The position numbers were made by a program, and so were the translations under genes. A stretch of 64,000 bases of DNA from OLB11 sp041392835 (GTDB taxonomy: Bacteria > Bacteroidota > Bacteroidia > Chitinophagales > Chitinophagaceae), in the NCBI GenBank assembly GCA_041392835.1, contig JAWKLF010000001.1:496001-560000 (forward strand), written 5' to 3'. The notes below the pieces were generated by a model. The model did not search any database. It had not been told where the DNA came from and saw only the letters and a list, made by a program, of their open reading frames with translations. This document shows positions 37,393 to 46,455 of this stretch, one piece after another (positions within the stretch are counted from its first letter, which is position 1; each line of letters opens with the position of its first letter).

Positions 37393-37406
37393 AAGACAAG
37401 CTGCCC

Positions 37407-38096
37407 ATGCGTTTCACTCTAACTTGCCTCCTTTTTGTTTTTTTTGCAACACATACTCTTGTTGCACAAACCAACGCAAATAGTGAAATATTTTATTTAA
37501 AATCATTTAAAACAAGATCACCTAACGGTTATAAACGCTTTATAGATCAACTTTTTGTAGGCAAAAAACAAACACTCAGTAGCCAAATGAACCAGTTGAG
37601 AGTACGACAAGATAAAGACTTGAACACTTTCACAAAATTTTCAAAGGCTTCTTTTTATCCCATCAGTGTTTATGATATTCCAAATGATAAAAAAGAATTA
37701 GCCACTGAACTTTTTAAAGCTATATACGAAGATATTTTGGCCGAAGCCAATTCAAAACCCATCGTACATGTAGAAATCATAATAGTAGGCTATACAGACT
37801 TATCCGATGATAAAAAAGACCTCATATGTTATGATTGGTTTTGTAAAAATAATAATAAAACAAAATTAGCACCTGGCGAATATGAGTTATACATGTCTGC
37901 CTATAGAGCCAAATCACTTAGCCAAATAATTATAGAAGCCTTTGACTTATACAAAGAACAATTTTCGGCATTTGAACAGGTACAGATAGATATCATTGCA
38001 GAAGGTAGAGGTACACAGCTACCCGATGAAAAAGAATATGAAAGTATAGATGACAAAAGAAGAAAAGCGGTAGTGTATTGGAAAATAATTAATTAG
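37407..38096 (+). CDS. Exported protein with OmpA-like domain
   Basis: 229 residues with a signal peptide (MRFTLTCLLFVFFATHTLVAQ). The C-terminal half resembles the OmpA peptidoglycan-binding fold: VEIIIVGYTD at the position of G-H-T-D, 'SAYRAKSLSQIIIEAF' like the 'S..RA..V...L' helix, and 'DDKRRKAVVYWKI' like 'R-R-V-x-I-x'. The usual Asp/Arg pair is present (D of GYTD, R of RRKA). It may bind peptidoglycan or serve as envelope scaffolding. It follows the membrane coiled-coil gene by 14 nt and converges on recF. Confidence 0.7.
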   Translation: MRFTLTCLLFVFFATHTLVAQTNANSEIFYLKSFKTRSPNGYKRFIDQLFVGKKQTLSSQMNQLRVRQDKDLNTFTKFSKASFYPISVYDIPNDKKELATELFKAIYEDILAEANSKPIVHVEIIIVGYTDLSDDKKDLICYDWFCKNNNKTKLAPGEYELYMSAYRAKSLSQIIIEAFDLYKEQFSAFEQVQIDIIAEGRGTQLPDEKEYESIDDKRRKAVVYWKIIN

Positions 38097-38114
38097 TCCA
38101 ACATTTCCGATTGC

Positions 38115-39191
38115 TTATAGTTCTATAATCTGCACTTCTTGAAGAATTGGTTTAAATGTGCTTTGAATTCTTTCCAAATGGGTATCCGTTATAAATATTT
38201 GCGACTTAGACGCTACGATATAATCAATTATTTGTTGGCTTCTGTAAGCATCTAATTTTTCAAATACATCGTCAAGTAATAAAATAGGTTCCAAGTGTAG
38301 GTGCTTAGCTAATAATTCTTTCATAGCCAGTTTAAGACTAAACAAAAATGTTTTTCGTTGTCCTTGTGAAGCTACTTGTTTAAAAGTTGCCTCATTAAGT
38401 TTAAATATCAAATCGTCTTTATGAATACCACAAGAAGTGCGCTGTAGTATTATATCCTTGTGTAGTGATTGCTCAAAAAGCTCTTCCATATTGTGATGCA
38501 ACAATTGAGATTCATAATGCAAACTGGGTTTTTCCTTTTGACCCGAGAGTTGCTGATAAATTCGTAAGACTTCTATACCGTATTCATGCAAATGTTGCTT
38601 TCTTTGTTCCATAATTTGCTGAGCCAATGGAATCATTTGTTGATTATATAAGTCCAACATACTTTTTTCATCAGACGAATTGATATGCCATCGTTTTAAA
38701 AGGGCATTGCGTTGGCTAAGAAGTTTATTATATTCAAGTAGCCAATTCAAATAAGATGGGTGTATTTGACTGATATATAAATCAAAAAGTTTTCTTCGTA
38801 CTTCACTACCTTCAGTAATCAATTTTGTGTCATCGGGCGCAATAATGACGCAAGGAAACAGCCCTATGTGCTTAGACAGTTGTTGATAAGGGTGCTGATC
38901 TATCAAAAACTCTTTGCGTTGATTTCGAAATTTGCAAGCTATATCATACCCATCATTATTCTTAAAAAAAAGCCCTCTAATGCTCATTTCACTTTCGCCA
39001 TATTGTACACACAGACTATCTGGAAATGTAAAATAGCTTTTTGTAAAACATAAAAAATAAATGGCATCTAAAATACTTGTTTTGCCAGAACCATTATGCC
39101 CTACAAAAGCTACAATAGGTTTTTGAAAATCATAGTTTGAGTTGCTATGGTTTTTAAATTGAAATAGGGATATGTTTTTTATATGTAGCAC
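38115..39191 (-). CDS. recF: DNA replication and repair protein RecF
   Basis: 358 residues. Walker A VGHNGSGKTS (about 30-39), the 'SQGQRKTFLFSLKLA' signature loop and the Walker B region ILLLDDVFEKLD identify a RecF SMC-like ATPase. It loads RecA at single-strand gaps with RecO and RecR. The FKNHSNSNYDF start is typical of RecF (FRNY/ FKNH). Mini-element copy D lies 33 nt upstream of its start, between it and the divergent flavoprotein gene, so the element may sit in its promoter region. Confidence 0.95.
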   Translation of the reverse strand: MLHIKNISLFQFKNHSNSNYDFQKPIVAFVGHNGSGKTSILDAIYFLCFTKSYFTFPDSLCVQYGESEMSIRGLFFKNNDGYDIACKFRNQRKEFLIDQHPYQQLSKHIGLFPCVIIAPDDTKLITEGSEVRRKLFDLYISQIHPSYLNWLLEYNKLLSQRNALLKRWHINSSDEKSMLDLYNQQMIPLAQQIMEQRKQHLHEYGIEVLRIYQQLSGQKEKPSLHYESQLLHHNMEELFEQSLHKDIILQRTSCGIHKDDLIFKLNEATFKQVASQGQRKTFLFSLKLAMKELLAKHLHLEPILLLDDVFEKLDAYRSQQIIDYIVASKSQIFITDTHLERIQSTFKPILQEVQIIEL

Positions 39192-39223
39192 AGGTCACAA
39201 ATATAAGGGTGTGAATAAGATAT

Positions 39224-39325
39224 ATAATGCCACGTTTAAATTGGTTTCAGACCAAACTTTGAAGTGCTTTATACGTATGTTGCTGATATGAAGGTCAGTT
39301 TATAGCTCTCTTACTGTGGCATAAT
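39224..39325 (+). repeat. Hairpin mini-element, divergent copy D (102 bp)
   Basis: Internal sequence aligns with copy B (TTAAATTGGTTTCAGACCAA, then GTGCTTTATACGTATGTTGC for GTGGTTTATGCCGATATTAC). The ends differ: ATAATGCCAC and GTGGCATAAT, again 10-bp inverted repeats with one mismatch. It lies alone, without the long repeat, between recF and the divergent flavoprotein gene. Confidence 0.6.
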
Positions 39326-39362
39326 CAGCATATTGCTTGTAGCAAGTATTCATAGCGATGTC

Positions 39363-39370
39363 TATCTTTG
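39363..39370 (+). promoter_or_regulatory. -7 box 4 nt before a GTG start
   Basis: TATCTTTG fits TAnnTTTG. The in-frame GTG at 39375, which begins SKQVIIIGGGASG after the initiator, is 4 nt downstream. This supports GTG rather than the upstream TTG (39333) as the start. Confidence 0.5.
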
Positions 39371-39374
39371 TGCT

Positions 39375-40595
39375 GTGTCTAAACAGGTAATCATAATAGG
39401 TGGTGGGGCTTCAGGATTTTTTTGCGCAGCCAATATAAACAACAAAAATGTTCGGGTCACTATTTTAGAGAAGCAAAAAAATGTACTTCAAAAAGTTAAA
39501 GTTAGTGGTGGTGGTCGTTGTAATGTTACGCATGCTTGTTTTGTAAACAGTGAATTACTAAAGAAGTATCCAAGAGGGAAAGCACTTTTAAAAAAAACGT
39601 TTACACAGTTTTCGCCTACCAATACTATAGCATGGTTTGAACAAAGAGGTGTAAAACTAAAAACGGAGGCCGACGGTAGAATGTTTCCACAGTCCGATAG
39701 CTCTCAAACAATAATAGATACTTTGTTGCATGCTTGCAATCAGCAGCATGTAGAAGTAAAACTTAAACAGGAAGTAGTACAAATAAAAAAAAGCAATAAT
39801 CGTTTTACAATACAATGTTCACAAGGTGAAAGCTACGAAGCAGACTATTTGGTAATGGCTTTAGGGGGTTTGCCAAAAATAGAACAGTATGCTATGATAC
39901 AATCAATGGGACATAGCATTATAGAACCAACACCTTCATTATTTACATTTAATGCTACAGACGATTTACTGAAAAATTTAATGGGCATATCTGTACCAGA
40001 AGTTTCTATAAAAATTGAAAAAACAAACTTTGAAAATACAGGAAGTTTGCTCATTACACACTGGGGTTTTAGTGGTCCGGCTATATTAAAATTGTCGGCT
40101 TTTGCGGCTAAAGAATTAAAGGCCATGCAGTACCAGTTTCAAATTCATATGAATTGGGTCAATATACCAGAGCACAAACTTCGTGAACAATGGAATAATA
40201 TAAGAGAAAAACAAAGTGCGTTGACTTTGCAACAAAAAAATCCATTTCAATTACCACAACGACTATGGGATTATCTACTTCATAAAGCTGAAATAAAAGG
40301 CGAAACAAAATGGAGCGAATTGAACGCTAAAGCACAAAATAAATTAATTCATATACTTACAACACAGAGCATAAACATAAGTGGCAAGACTACATTTAAG
40401 GAAGAGTTTGTAACCGCTGGCGGTGTAGATACAAAAGACATAAACCCCAAAACAATGGAAAGTAAGCATGTAGCTAATCTTTATTTTAGTGGCGAGCTTT
40501 TGGATGTTGATGGCATCACAGGCGGTTTTAATTTTCAGCATGCATGGACAAGTGGCTATTTAATAGCTCAAGATATTGAAAGCAAGGAAATGTAA
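39375..40595 (+). CDS. HI0933/YhiN-type FAD-binding flavoprotein
   Basis: 406 residues from the GTG at 39375. The dinucleotide-binding loop IIIGGGASGFFCA, 'KVSGGGRCNVTHACF', 'GVKLKTEADGRMFPQSDSSQTI', ALGGLPK and the C-terminal 'GGVDTKDINPKTMESK' and 'VDGITGGFNFQHAWTSGYLI' are landmarks of the HI0933-like family. It binds FAD, probably as an oxidoreductase; its substrate is not established. The gene converges on alaS with 13 nt between stop codons. Start choice rests on the -7 box and homologous N-termini. Confidence 0.92.
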   Translation: MSKQVIIIGGGASGFFCAANINNKNVRVTILEKQKNVLQKVKVSGGGRCNVTHACFVNSELLKKYPRGKALLKKTFTQFSPTNTIAWFEQRGVKLKTEADGRMFPQSDSSQTIIDTLLHACNQQHVEVKLKQEVVQIKKSNNRFTIQCSQGESYEADYLVMALGGLPKIEQYAMIQSMGHSIIEPTPSLFTFNATDDLLKNLMGISVPEVSIKIEKTNFENTGSLLITHWGFSGPAILKLSAFAAKELKAMQYQFQIHMNWVNIPEHKLREQWNNIREKQSALTLQQKNPFQLPQRLWDYLLHKAEIKGETKWSELNAKAQNKLIHILTTQSINISGKTTFKEEFVTAGGVDTKDINPKTMESKHVANLYFSGELLDVDGITGGFNFQHAWTSGYLIAQDIESKEM

Positions 40596-40608
40596 TTTGC
40601 TTACAAGA

Positions 40609-43221
40609 TTATAGTATAGCTTTCACAACATCTATCACCTTTTCAAGCTGACTGGTGTCTGTACCACCAGCAGTAGCCAATGATTTTTGTCCACCGCCAC
40701 CGCCTTTTATAAGTGGAGCTATATGTTCTTTTATAATTTTTGGAGCATCCCAAGTCATAGTATCAGCGCAGGAAATGGCTACATGTGCTTTGCCACCAAT
40801 ATTGGTTGTTAAGCATACTACATAGTCGCCCTCAATTTCATTTTTTAAATCTATGCATAGTTTGCGCAAGCCATCGGCTTGCGCAACTTCTATCTGACTG
40901 CCTATAAAAGTTGTGTTTCCTATCTTCACTTTGTTGCCCACTAATTCTTGTCGTATCACCACCAATTGCTTGGCTATCAAACGTTCTACTTGCTTTTGTA
41001 AACTATTTTTTTCTTCTAAAACAGTTTCTATAGTTTTTTGTAAATCTTTAGGATTTTTGAATGTTGTTTTAATAGAAGAAAGCATGCTAAGTTCATTGTT
41101 GATATAAGCTTCTGCTTTGCAACCAGCCAAAGCTTCAATACGGCGCACACCAGCAGCAATAGCACTTTCGGAAGTGATTTTAAAAATACCCAATTCGCCA
41201 GTGCTGGCTACATGTGTGCCACCACAAAGCTCAATAGAATACTTGGGATCTATAATTACTACACGAACTACATCGCCATATTTTTCGCCAAACAAAGCCA
41301 TAGCACCCATTGCTTTGGCCTCTGCTATAGGCATGGTTTTTATCACTACTGCTATATTCTGACGAATTTTTTGATTCACTATTTTTTCCACTTGCGCTAT
41401 TTCTTCATCGGTCATTTTTGCAAAATGTGAAAAATCAAATCGCATATAATCAGCATTATTCAAACTTCCCTTTTGTGCTATATGAGTGCCTAACACTTGC
41501 TGTAAGGCGGCTTGCAAAAGGTGTGTAGCTGTGTGGTGACGTTGTATTTTTCTACGTGCCGATTTATTAATGCTTGCTATGACTTCGCCACACAAATCTT
41601 CAGGAATAGTATCCACAAAATGTATGATTAAATCATTTTCTTTTTTGGTGTCTGTAACTTGCAAGGTTGCATTGCCAATTGTCAAAACGCCAGTATCGCC
41701 CACTTGCCCACCACTTTCGGCATAGAATGGGGTTTGTTCTAACACGATTTGAAATTGTGTTTTTCCTTTGGCTACCACTTTTCTATATTTCAAAATTCGA
41801 GTACGGGTTTCAGTGTTTTCGTAGCCTGTAAACGTTATTTCATTGCCATCGTGTATTTGTACCCAATCTTCTTTATCTATTTCGGCATCTTTGCGTGAGC
41901 GCGATTTTTGTTTTTCGAGCTCTTGTTCAAAACCTTGTACATCCACTGTCCAGCCCTTTTCAGCAAAAATTAGCTGTGTTAAATCAATGGGGAATCCATA
42001 TGTATCTGACAATTCAAAGGCATTGATGCCTTCTAAACGTTGCGACTTTGCTTGAGAAGATGTAGCTATTTCTTCTATTCTTTTTAAGCCATTTTCAAGC
42101 GTTCTCAAAAATCCATTTTCTTCTTCCAAAATTACTTTTTGTACAAAAGTTTCTTGTGCTTTCAACTCAGGAAACACATGCTCAAATTGAGTTGCTATCA
42201 ATGGCAACAATTGACTTAATAAGGGTTGCTTATAATCTAAAAATGAAAAATAATAACGAACAGCACGACGCAAAATTCTACGAATTACATAGCCTGCCCC
42301 ATTGCTTGCTGGCAATTGACCGTCGGCAATCGTAAATGAAATGGCACGAATATGATCGGCCAAAACACGAAATGCAATAGCTTCTTTGCTATCGCTATAG
42401 TCATACTTTTTTCCACTTATTTTTTCGCATAGTTCAATAGTTGGAGTAAACACATCGGTATCATAGTTTGATGTTTTGCCTTGTATTACACGTACTAAGC
42501 GTTCAAAGCCCATACCGGTATCTACATGTTTGGCAGGCAAATTTTCTAATGAACCATCTTTTTTTCTATTGAATTGAATAAATACATTATTCCATATTTC
42601 AATTACCTGAGGGTGGTCTGCATTGACCAAGGATGCACCATCTTTAATTTTTCTTTCATGGTCGGGTCTGCTGTCATAATGTATTTCGGTGCATGGTCCG
42701 CAAGGGCCTGTGTCACCCATTTCCCAAAAATTATCTTTTTTGTTCCCAAGTAGTATGCGCTCTTCCGATATTACTTTTTTCCATTCAGCATAAGCCTCTT
42801 CATCTTTTGGAATTCTTTCTTTTTCATCGCCTTCAAAAATAGTAACATACAATCTGTCTTTATCCAATTTATAAACTTCGGTCAATAACTGCCAACTCCA
42901 AGCAATAGCTTCTGTTTTGAAATAATCGCCAAAACTCCAATTGCCCAACATTTCAAACATGGTATGATGGTAAGTATCTACACCCACTTCTTCTAAATCG
43001 TTGTGCTTACCACTTACACGAAGACATTTTTGTGTGTCGGCAATTCTTTTATATGGGGCTATTTGGTTGCCCAAAAAATAATCTTTGAATTGATTCATGC
43101 CCGCATTGGTAAACATGAGGGTTGGATCATTTTTGACAACTATAGGCGCGCTATCTACTATTTGATGCCCTTTTGATTTAAAAAAGTCGAGAAATTGTTG
43201 GCGTATTTCGGATGAAGTCAT
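40609..43221 (-). CDS. alaS: Alanyl-tRNA synthetase
   Basis: 870 residues, the standard length. It starts with the class II catalytic domain (TSSEIRQQFLDFFKSKGHQIV, 'DPTLMFTNAGMNQFKDYFLG'). The editing-domain zinc site is HHTATHLL and ELCGGTH, with a central 'RRILRRAVRYY'. The DHHA1 tail ends 'KGGGGGQKSLATAGG'. It charges tRNA-Ala and hydrolyses mischarged Ser and Gly. A TACTTTTG -7 box on the minus strand (43251-43258) lies 30 nt upstream. All key motifs are intact. Confidence 0.98.
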   Translation of the reverse strand: MTSSEIRQQFLDFFKSKGHQIVDSAPIVVKNDPTLMFTNAGMNQFKDYFLGNQIAPYKRIADTQKCLRVSGKHNDLEEVGVDTYHHTMFEMLGNWSFGDYFKTEAIAWSWQLLTEVYKLDKDRLYVTIFEGDEKERIPKDEEAYAEWKKVISEERILLGNKKDNFWEMGDTGPCGPCTEIHYDSRPDHERKIKDGASLVNADHPQVIEIWNNVFIQFNRKKDGSLENLPAKHVDTGMGFERLVRVIQGKTSNYDTDVFTPTIELCEKISGKKYDYSDSKEAIAFRVLADHIRAISFTIADGQLPASNGAGYVIRRILRRAVRYYFSFLDYKQPLLSQLLPLIATQFEHVFPELKAQETFVQKVILEEENGFLRTLENGLKRIEEIATSSQAKSQRLEGINAFELSDTYGFPIDLTQLIFAEKGWTVDVQGFEQELEKQKSRSRKDAEIDKEDWVQIHDGNEITFTGYENTETRTRILKYRKVVAKGKTQFQIVLEQTPFYAESGGQVGDTGVLTIGNATLQVTDTKKENDLIIHFVDTIPEDLCGEVIASINKSARRKIQRHHTATHLLQAALQQVLGTHIAQKGSLNNADYMRFDFSHFAKMTDEEIAQVEKIVNQKIRQNIAVVIKTMPIAEAKAMGAMALFGEKYGDVVRVVIIDPKYSIELCGGTHVASTGELGIFKITSESAIAAGVRRIEALAGCKAEAYINNELSMLSSIKTTFKNPKDLQKTIETVLEEKNSLQKQVERLIAKQLVVIRQELVGNKVKIGNTTFIGSQIEVAQADGLRKLCIDLKNEIEGDYVVCLTTNIGGKAHVAISCADTMTWDAPKIIKEHIAPLIKGGGGGQKSLATAGGTDTSQLEKVIDVVKAIL

Positions 43222-43880
43222 GATAATCTTTTTTTGCTCTATGCAGTGCGCAAAAGTAATACATAATCATGGTAGAAATACCTATGTAATTTAAGCTAAA
43301 GAGCAAATATTAGAGAGAGAGACAAATGATGAAGCTAAGATAATTTCCAAAGTACAGGGATTGTATATTTGGCATCAATTTAAAGGAGAAAAAATTTACC
43401 CATGAAAAGTAATATTTGGATAGACACCCTAAGCTAAATCTATGTCAGCTGACCAAGTTTGAGCTCTTTCCATTCACCGAGAGTAACTTTTGCTCAGTAC
43501 CAAGACATAGTATTTTACTCGTGCAAGGATAAACACAAAAATAGCGTAAGAACATTCAGTGGCAATATCATATACTGTGATTTCATTTAAATAAGGTGCT
43601 TGGTCGTTTTGATTTATCATACCATTAGAACATTGAAGTAAACCATAAAATTTAACAATATATACAGGCACGTAATTGTAGGCAATAAAATATATGAGAG
43701 AAAGATTATTATAATTGACTATTTTGTCTTACTTTAGTAAAGATTTAATTTGTTACAAATTATTACTTAACTAAAAAAAACGCCTATGACAATATAATCC
43801 TCAATGGCATTAATAAAATAACGTCGTTCATTAAAGACACATCTGGTGAAATTCTGGTAAAATTTCCATATATAAGGTGT
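43222..43880. other. Gene-free interval upstream of the candidate RNA
   Basis: No supported gene. It holds the alaS promoter and a stretch at about 43505-43550 (ACTCGTGCAAGGATAAACAC) that resembles the CACTCGCACAAGAATAAGCA part of the long dispersed repeat, perhaps a decayed copy. The rest shows stops in all frames. Confidence 0.4.
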
Positions 43881-43893
43881 TGTGACTTTAGAA

Positions 43894-43983
43894 CCACCCG
43901 TAAGGGTGTGTTCTCTTGTTCATCACACTTTAGGGTTTACCAGAGCCTCACCATGAGGTGACAAGGTTCACGCCCGTTTTTTT
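43894..43983 (+). ncRNA. Candidate structured RNA or leader element
   Basis: A GC-richer patch in AT-rich DNA. Hairpins are CACCC-GTAA-GGGTG (43895-43908, GNRA-type loop) and CACC-ATGA-GGTG (about 43949-43960). GGGTGTG (43904-43910) can instead pair with CACGCCC (43969-43975), closing an outer stem followed by seven or more T. The two pairings share GGGTG, so they exclude each other. It lies about 70 nt before the lipoprotein gene. It could be a small RNA, a regulatory leader, or a plain terminator. I do not recognise it as a known riboswitch. Confidence 0.45.
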
Positions 43984-43991
43984 AGCCTCAC

Positions 43992-44015
43992 TATTCGAAA
44001 AAAGTAACCTTGTGA
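43992..44015 (+). repeat. Direct repeat, left copy
   Basis: A 24-nt sequence containing CGAAAAAAGT and CCTTGTGA, matching 45054-45077 at 22 of 24 positions. The pair encloses the lipoprotein and small membrane protein genes plus their terminator. Confidence 0.65.
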
Positions 44016-44051
44016 TAATAAATAATTATTTAAACACATAAACTTATTAAT

Positions 44052-44651
44052 ATGAAAAATATAATCTTCGGCATTTTTACCATACTAATAATTATCACAA
44101 CTACATTTATTAGCTGTAAAAAAAATGACAAACAAAGTCCAACAATCACTCAAAATTCTGACGATTGTATTCAGGAAGTGAATAATATTAGTCCTCAAAA
44201 CCTTTCTATGGAGGAGATTTTTAAACAGACAATGATTGATAATAATAATATATCAGAAACCGAACTTAATAAAGTTGCTACAAGAATAAGTCAATACCTC
44301 GAAACAAAAGTGGAAGGAGGTGCTGATTTTGATATGGCAACAGAAAGAAATGAAATGTTAGTAATTGGATTAGGAATCATTATTTCTGACCTTTTTCCAC
44401 AAGGATTCCCACCTGATTACCAACCATCTGCACCTAATGTAGGTGGTAGTAATGCTATGCAATATATTGATTGTATTATAAGTGCAATTGGTTCAGTAAT
44501 TGGAGTGAGTGACTTAGTAACTGCTTGGCAATCTGGCGCAACAATTGGAACACTTAAAGCTTCTGCAAAGTTTATTTTGAAAAAGGCTGGCGCAGGTTTA
44601 ATGCTAGGATATGGAATTTATCAAATCGGTGATTGTCTTGGCTGGTGGTAA
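44052..44651 (+). CDS. Lipoprotein with Gly/Ala-rich hydrophobic C-terminus
   Basis: 199 residues. Lipoprotein signal MKNIIFGIFTILIIITTTF with lipobox FISC. The middle is polar and helical (LSMEEIFKQTMIDNN...). The C-terminal 70 residues are hydrophobic and Gly/Ala-rich (IISAIGSVIGVSDLV, ASAKFILKKAGAGLMLGYGI), with a final DCLGWW. That tail recalls membrane-active peptides and the tail of the Rhs tip at 27.4 kb. A 70-residue membrane protein gene follows 22 nt later. A secreted toxin with its immunity protein is a reasonable guess, but no family is recognised. Confidence 0.6.
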   Translation: MKNIIFGIFTILIIITTTFISCKKNDKQSPTITQNSDDCIQEVNNISPQNLSMEEIFKQTMIDNNNISETELNKVATRISQYLETKVEGGADFDMATERNEMLVIGLGIIISDLFPQGFPPDYQPSAPNVGGSNAMQYIDCIISAIGSVIGVSDLVTAWQSGATIGTLKASAKFILKKAGAGLMLGYGIYQIGDCLGWW

Positions 44652-44673
44652 CTGTTAAATAATAAATATAGCG

Positions 44674-44886
44674 ATGAACATTTTAAATATTTTATTAATA
44701 TTACTATTAATTCCTGCAATTATTTTAAATATTGGAATTGCCATGTATGTATTATTTCCCGACTGCTTTCTGAAACGATATTCAGTTTTTACAAAAAAAC
44801 CAAGCAAATTCAAATTAGCATTTCTCTATATCTGTTTTGCTTATCTGTTATTCCGTATTGTAGTTAGTTTATATAAGCAATTTTAA
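44674..44886 (+). CDS. Small two-span membrane protein
   Basis: 70 residues with two hydrophobic spans (about 4-26 ILNILLILLLIPAIILNIGI and 46-64 FKLAFLYICFAYLLFRIVVS) joined by a basic loop DCFLKRYSVFTKKPSK. Size and position after the lipoprotein with a hydrophobic tail resemble a bacteriocin immunity protein; this is inference from context only. A strong terminator follows after 17 nt. Confidence 0.6.
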   Translation: MNILNILLILLLIPAIILNIGIAMYVLFPDCFLKRYSVFTKKPSKFKLAFLYICFAYLLFRIVVSLYKQF

Positions 44887-44903
44887 CAATAGCACATCTT
44901 AGA

Positions 44904-44938
44904 AAAGAGTCTACTCAAAAAAAAAGGGTAGACTCTTT
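44904..44938 (+). terminator. Terminator of the lipoprotein/membrane protein operon
   Basis: An 11-bp perfect stem AAAGAGTCTAC/GTAGACTCTTT with an A-rich loop. The stem itself ends in TTT, with little T run after it. Confidence 0.8.
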
Positions 44939-45554
44939 CATGCTGTTAAGCATAATATACTTAATCAATGCGGCTCTATGTATTAACATAAGGATGATAA
45001 TAATATTTGCACAATGGTAACAGAAGATTTCATCCTAAATTATGCAATAGGATTATCCGAAAAAAGTTACCTTGTGAAAAAACTGATTTAATACAAAATA
45101 AAGGCAAATCAATTATTTATGTATATAACTCGTTTAAGTTATAGATTCATACTATTATTTATTTTTACTATTAGCTTACATGTAACTTAAAAAAGACATA
45201 TTATGTTGATTGGGTTAAACTAACAACATTAGAACATAAAAAAACTAAAAAATATATTTTTTAAGGAAAATAAAATGGCAACAAGGAATGTATGTAATCT
45301 TTTATGAGCACACTTGTGCTAACGAAATTAGTGGGAACTAGTATGAAAGTGGCGATTCAATAATTCTTGAAAGAAAGAAAATCTGAGACCTTATTGTCCA
45401 TCAAGATAATATTAATAGGAGTACTAGGAATATTCATTGTATAAATACTGGATAAAAGGGAAGTATATGATAAATTCAACCATATTACTATCGGATATTC
45501 TTTTATTCGTAAATAAATGCAAATACCCTGTTTTAGACGTTTGCAAAAAACAAA
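44939..45554. other. Gene-free interval of about 615 bp
   Basis: AT-rich, stops in all frames; the minus-strand frame at 45357-45560 has no protein-like character. The only structure noticed is the right copy of the 24-nt direct repeat (45054-45077). No RNA gene was recognised. Confidence 0.5.
45054..45077 (+). repeat. Direct repeat, right copy
   Basis: Matches the left copy at 43992-44015 with two mismatches in 24 nt (CGAAAAAAGT core kept). Orientation is the same, 1.06 kb apart. Confidence 0.65.
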
Positions 45555-45574
45555 GACCACTCAACTAAGTGGTC
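45543..45574 (-). terminator. Terminator of the inositol-phosphatase gene
   Basis: On the minus strand GACCACT-tagttg-AGTGGTC is followed by TTTGTTTTTTGC. It lies 40 nt beyond the stop codon of the minus-strand gene at 45615. Confidence 0.8.
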
Positions 45575-45614
45575 ATTGTTTCTATAATATCAACTGCAAA
45601 GAAATATATAAAAA

Positions 45615-46394
45615 CTATTTGCCTCCTATCAAGTCTAACATTTCTTGATGTATATGCCCATTGGTGGCCAGAGTTTCTTTATCATATACGCTATAGGGTT
45701 CGCCATGAAAATTGGTTATTCTGCCACCCGCTTCTTCTACTATCAGATAGCCAGCAGCTATATCCCAGGGGTTTAGGTTGTATTCCCAAAATCCATCGAA
45801 GCGGCCAGCGGCTACCCAGCACAAATCTAAGGCAGCGCTACCCAAGCGACGCACAGGCAAACCCAGTCTTATAAAGCGTTCAAACACGGGTATAGGATCT
45901 GTTTTTATTTCGGCCCAGCGATAGGGGAAACCAGTAACCAAGCATGCGCTTTCTAATTGATTTTTGATGGAGACTTGTAGTGGCTTGTTATTGAGCGTAG
46001 CTCCTTTTCCTTTTTCGGCAAAAAAAAGTTCGTTCATAAAAGGATTTAGCACAGCCCCCATAAGTAGTTGACCATCTTTTTCTATACCAATACTAACACA
46101 GCATATCGGTATGCCATGTGCAAAATTTACAGTGCCATCTATAGGGTCTATAATCCATTTATAATTAGATTCAGTACTGAGTTCGCCTACTTCTTCACTC
46201 AATATAAAATGTTCTGGGAAATCAGATTTTATAATTTCAATTATAGCATCTTCGGACTTTTGATCGGCTTCTGTCACCAAGTTATTGATGGTGTCTTTGC
46301 TTCGTATTTCATAGGTTCCTTCAAAGTAATGTTTCAATACAGCAGCACCACCATGTAGTGCAAGCAAAAGTGTGTTTTTTAATTTTTCATTCAT
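45615..46394 (-). CDS. Inositol monophosphatase-family phosphatase
   Basis: 259 residues. The Mg-binding motifs are present in order: LVTEADQKSEDAI, SEEVG, 'WIIDPIDGTVNFAHG' and 'LNPWDIAAGYLIVEEAGG'. This is the SuhB/IMPase fold, which hydrolyses inositol-1-phosphate and similar sugar phosphates. In bacteria the true substrate varies. A TATATTTG -7 box on the minus strand (46428-46435) serves it, and a clear terminator ends it. Divergent from the glycosyltransferase gene. Confidence 0.93.
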   Translation of the reverse strand: MNEKLKNTLLLALHGGAAVLKHYFEGTYEIRSKDTINNLVTEADQKSEDAIIEIIKSDFPEHFILSEEVGELSTESNYKWIIDPIDGTVNFAHGIPICCVSIGIEKDGQLLMGAVLNPFMNELFFAEKGKGATLNNKPLQVSIKNQLESACLVTGFPYRWAEIKTDPIPVFERFIRLGLPVRRLGSAALDLCWVAAGRFDGFWEYNLNPWDIAAGYLIVEEAGGRITNFHGEPYSVYDKETLATNGHIHQEMLDLIGGK

Positions 46395-46455
46395 AGAGTT
46401 AATATATTCTCCTATTTTTGGGCTTCACAAATATAGTTTCTAATTCGTTGAGCAA

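Noticed and set aside
45357..45560. 67-codon minus-strand frame between the islands
   Set aside because: It overlaps the suhB-like gene's terminator and has no signal, domain or promoter.
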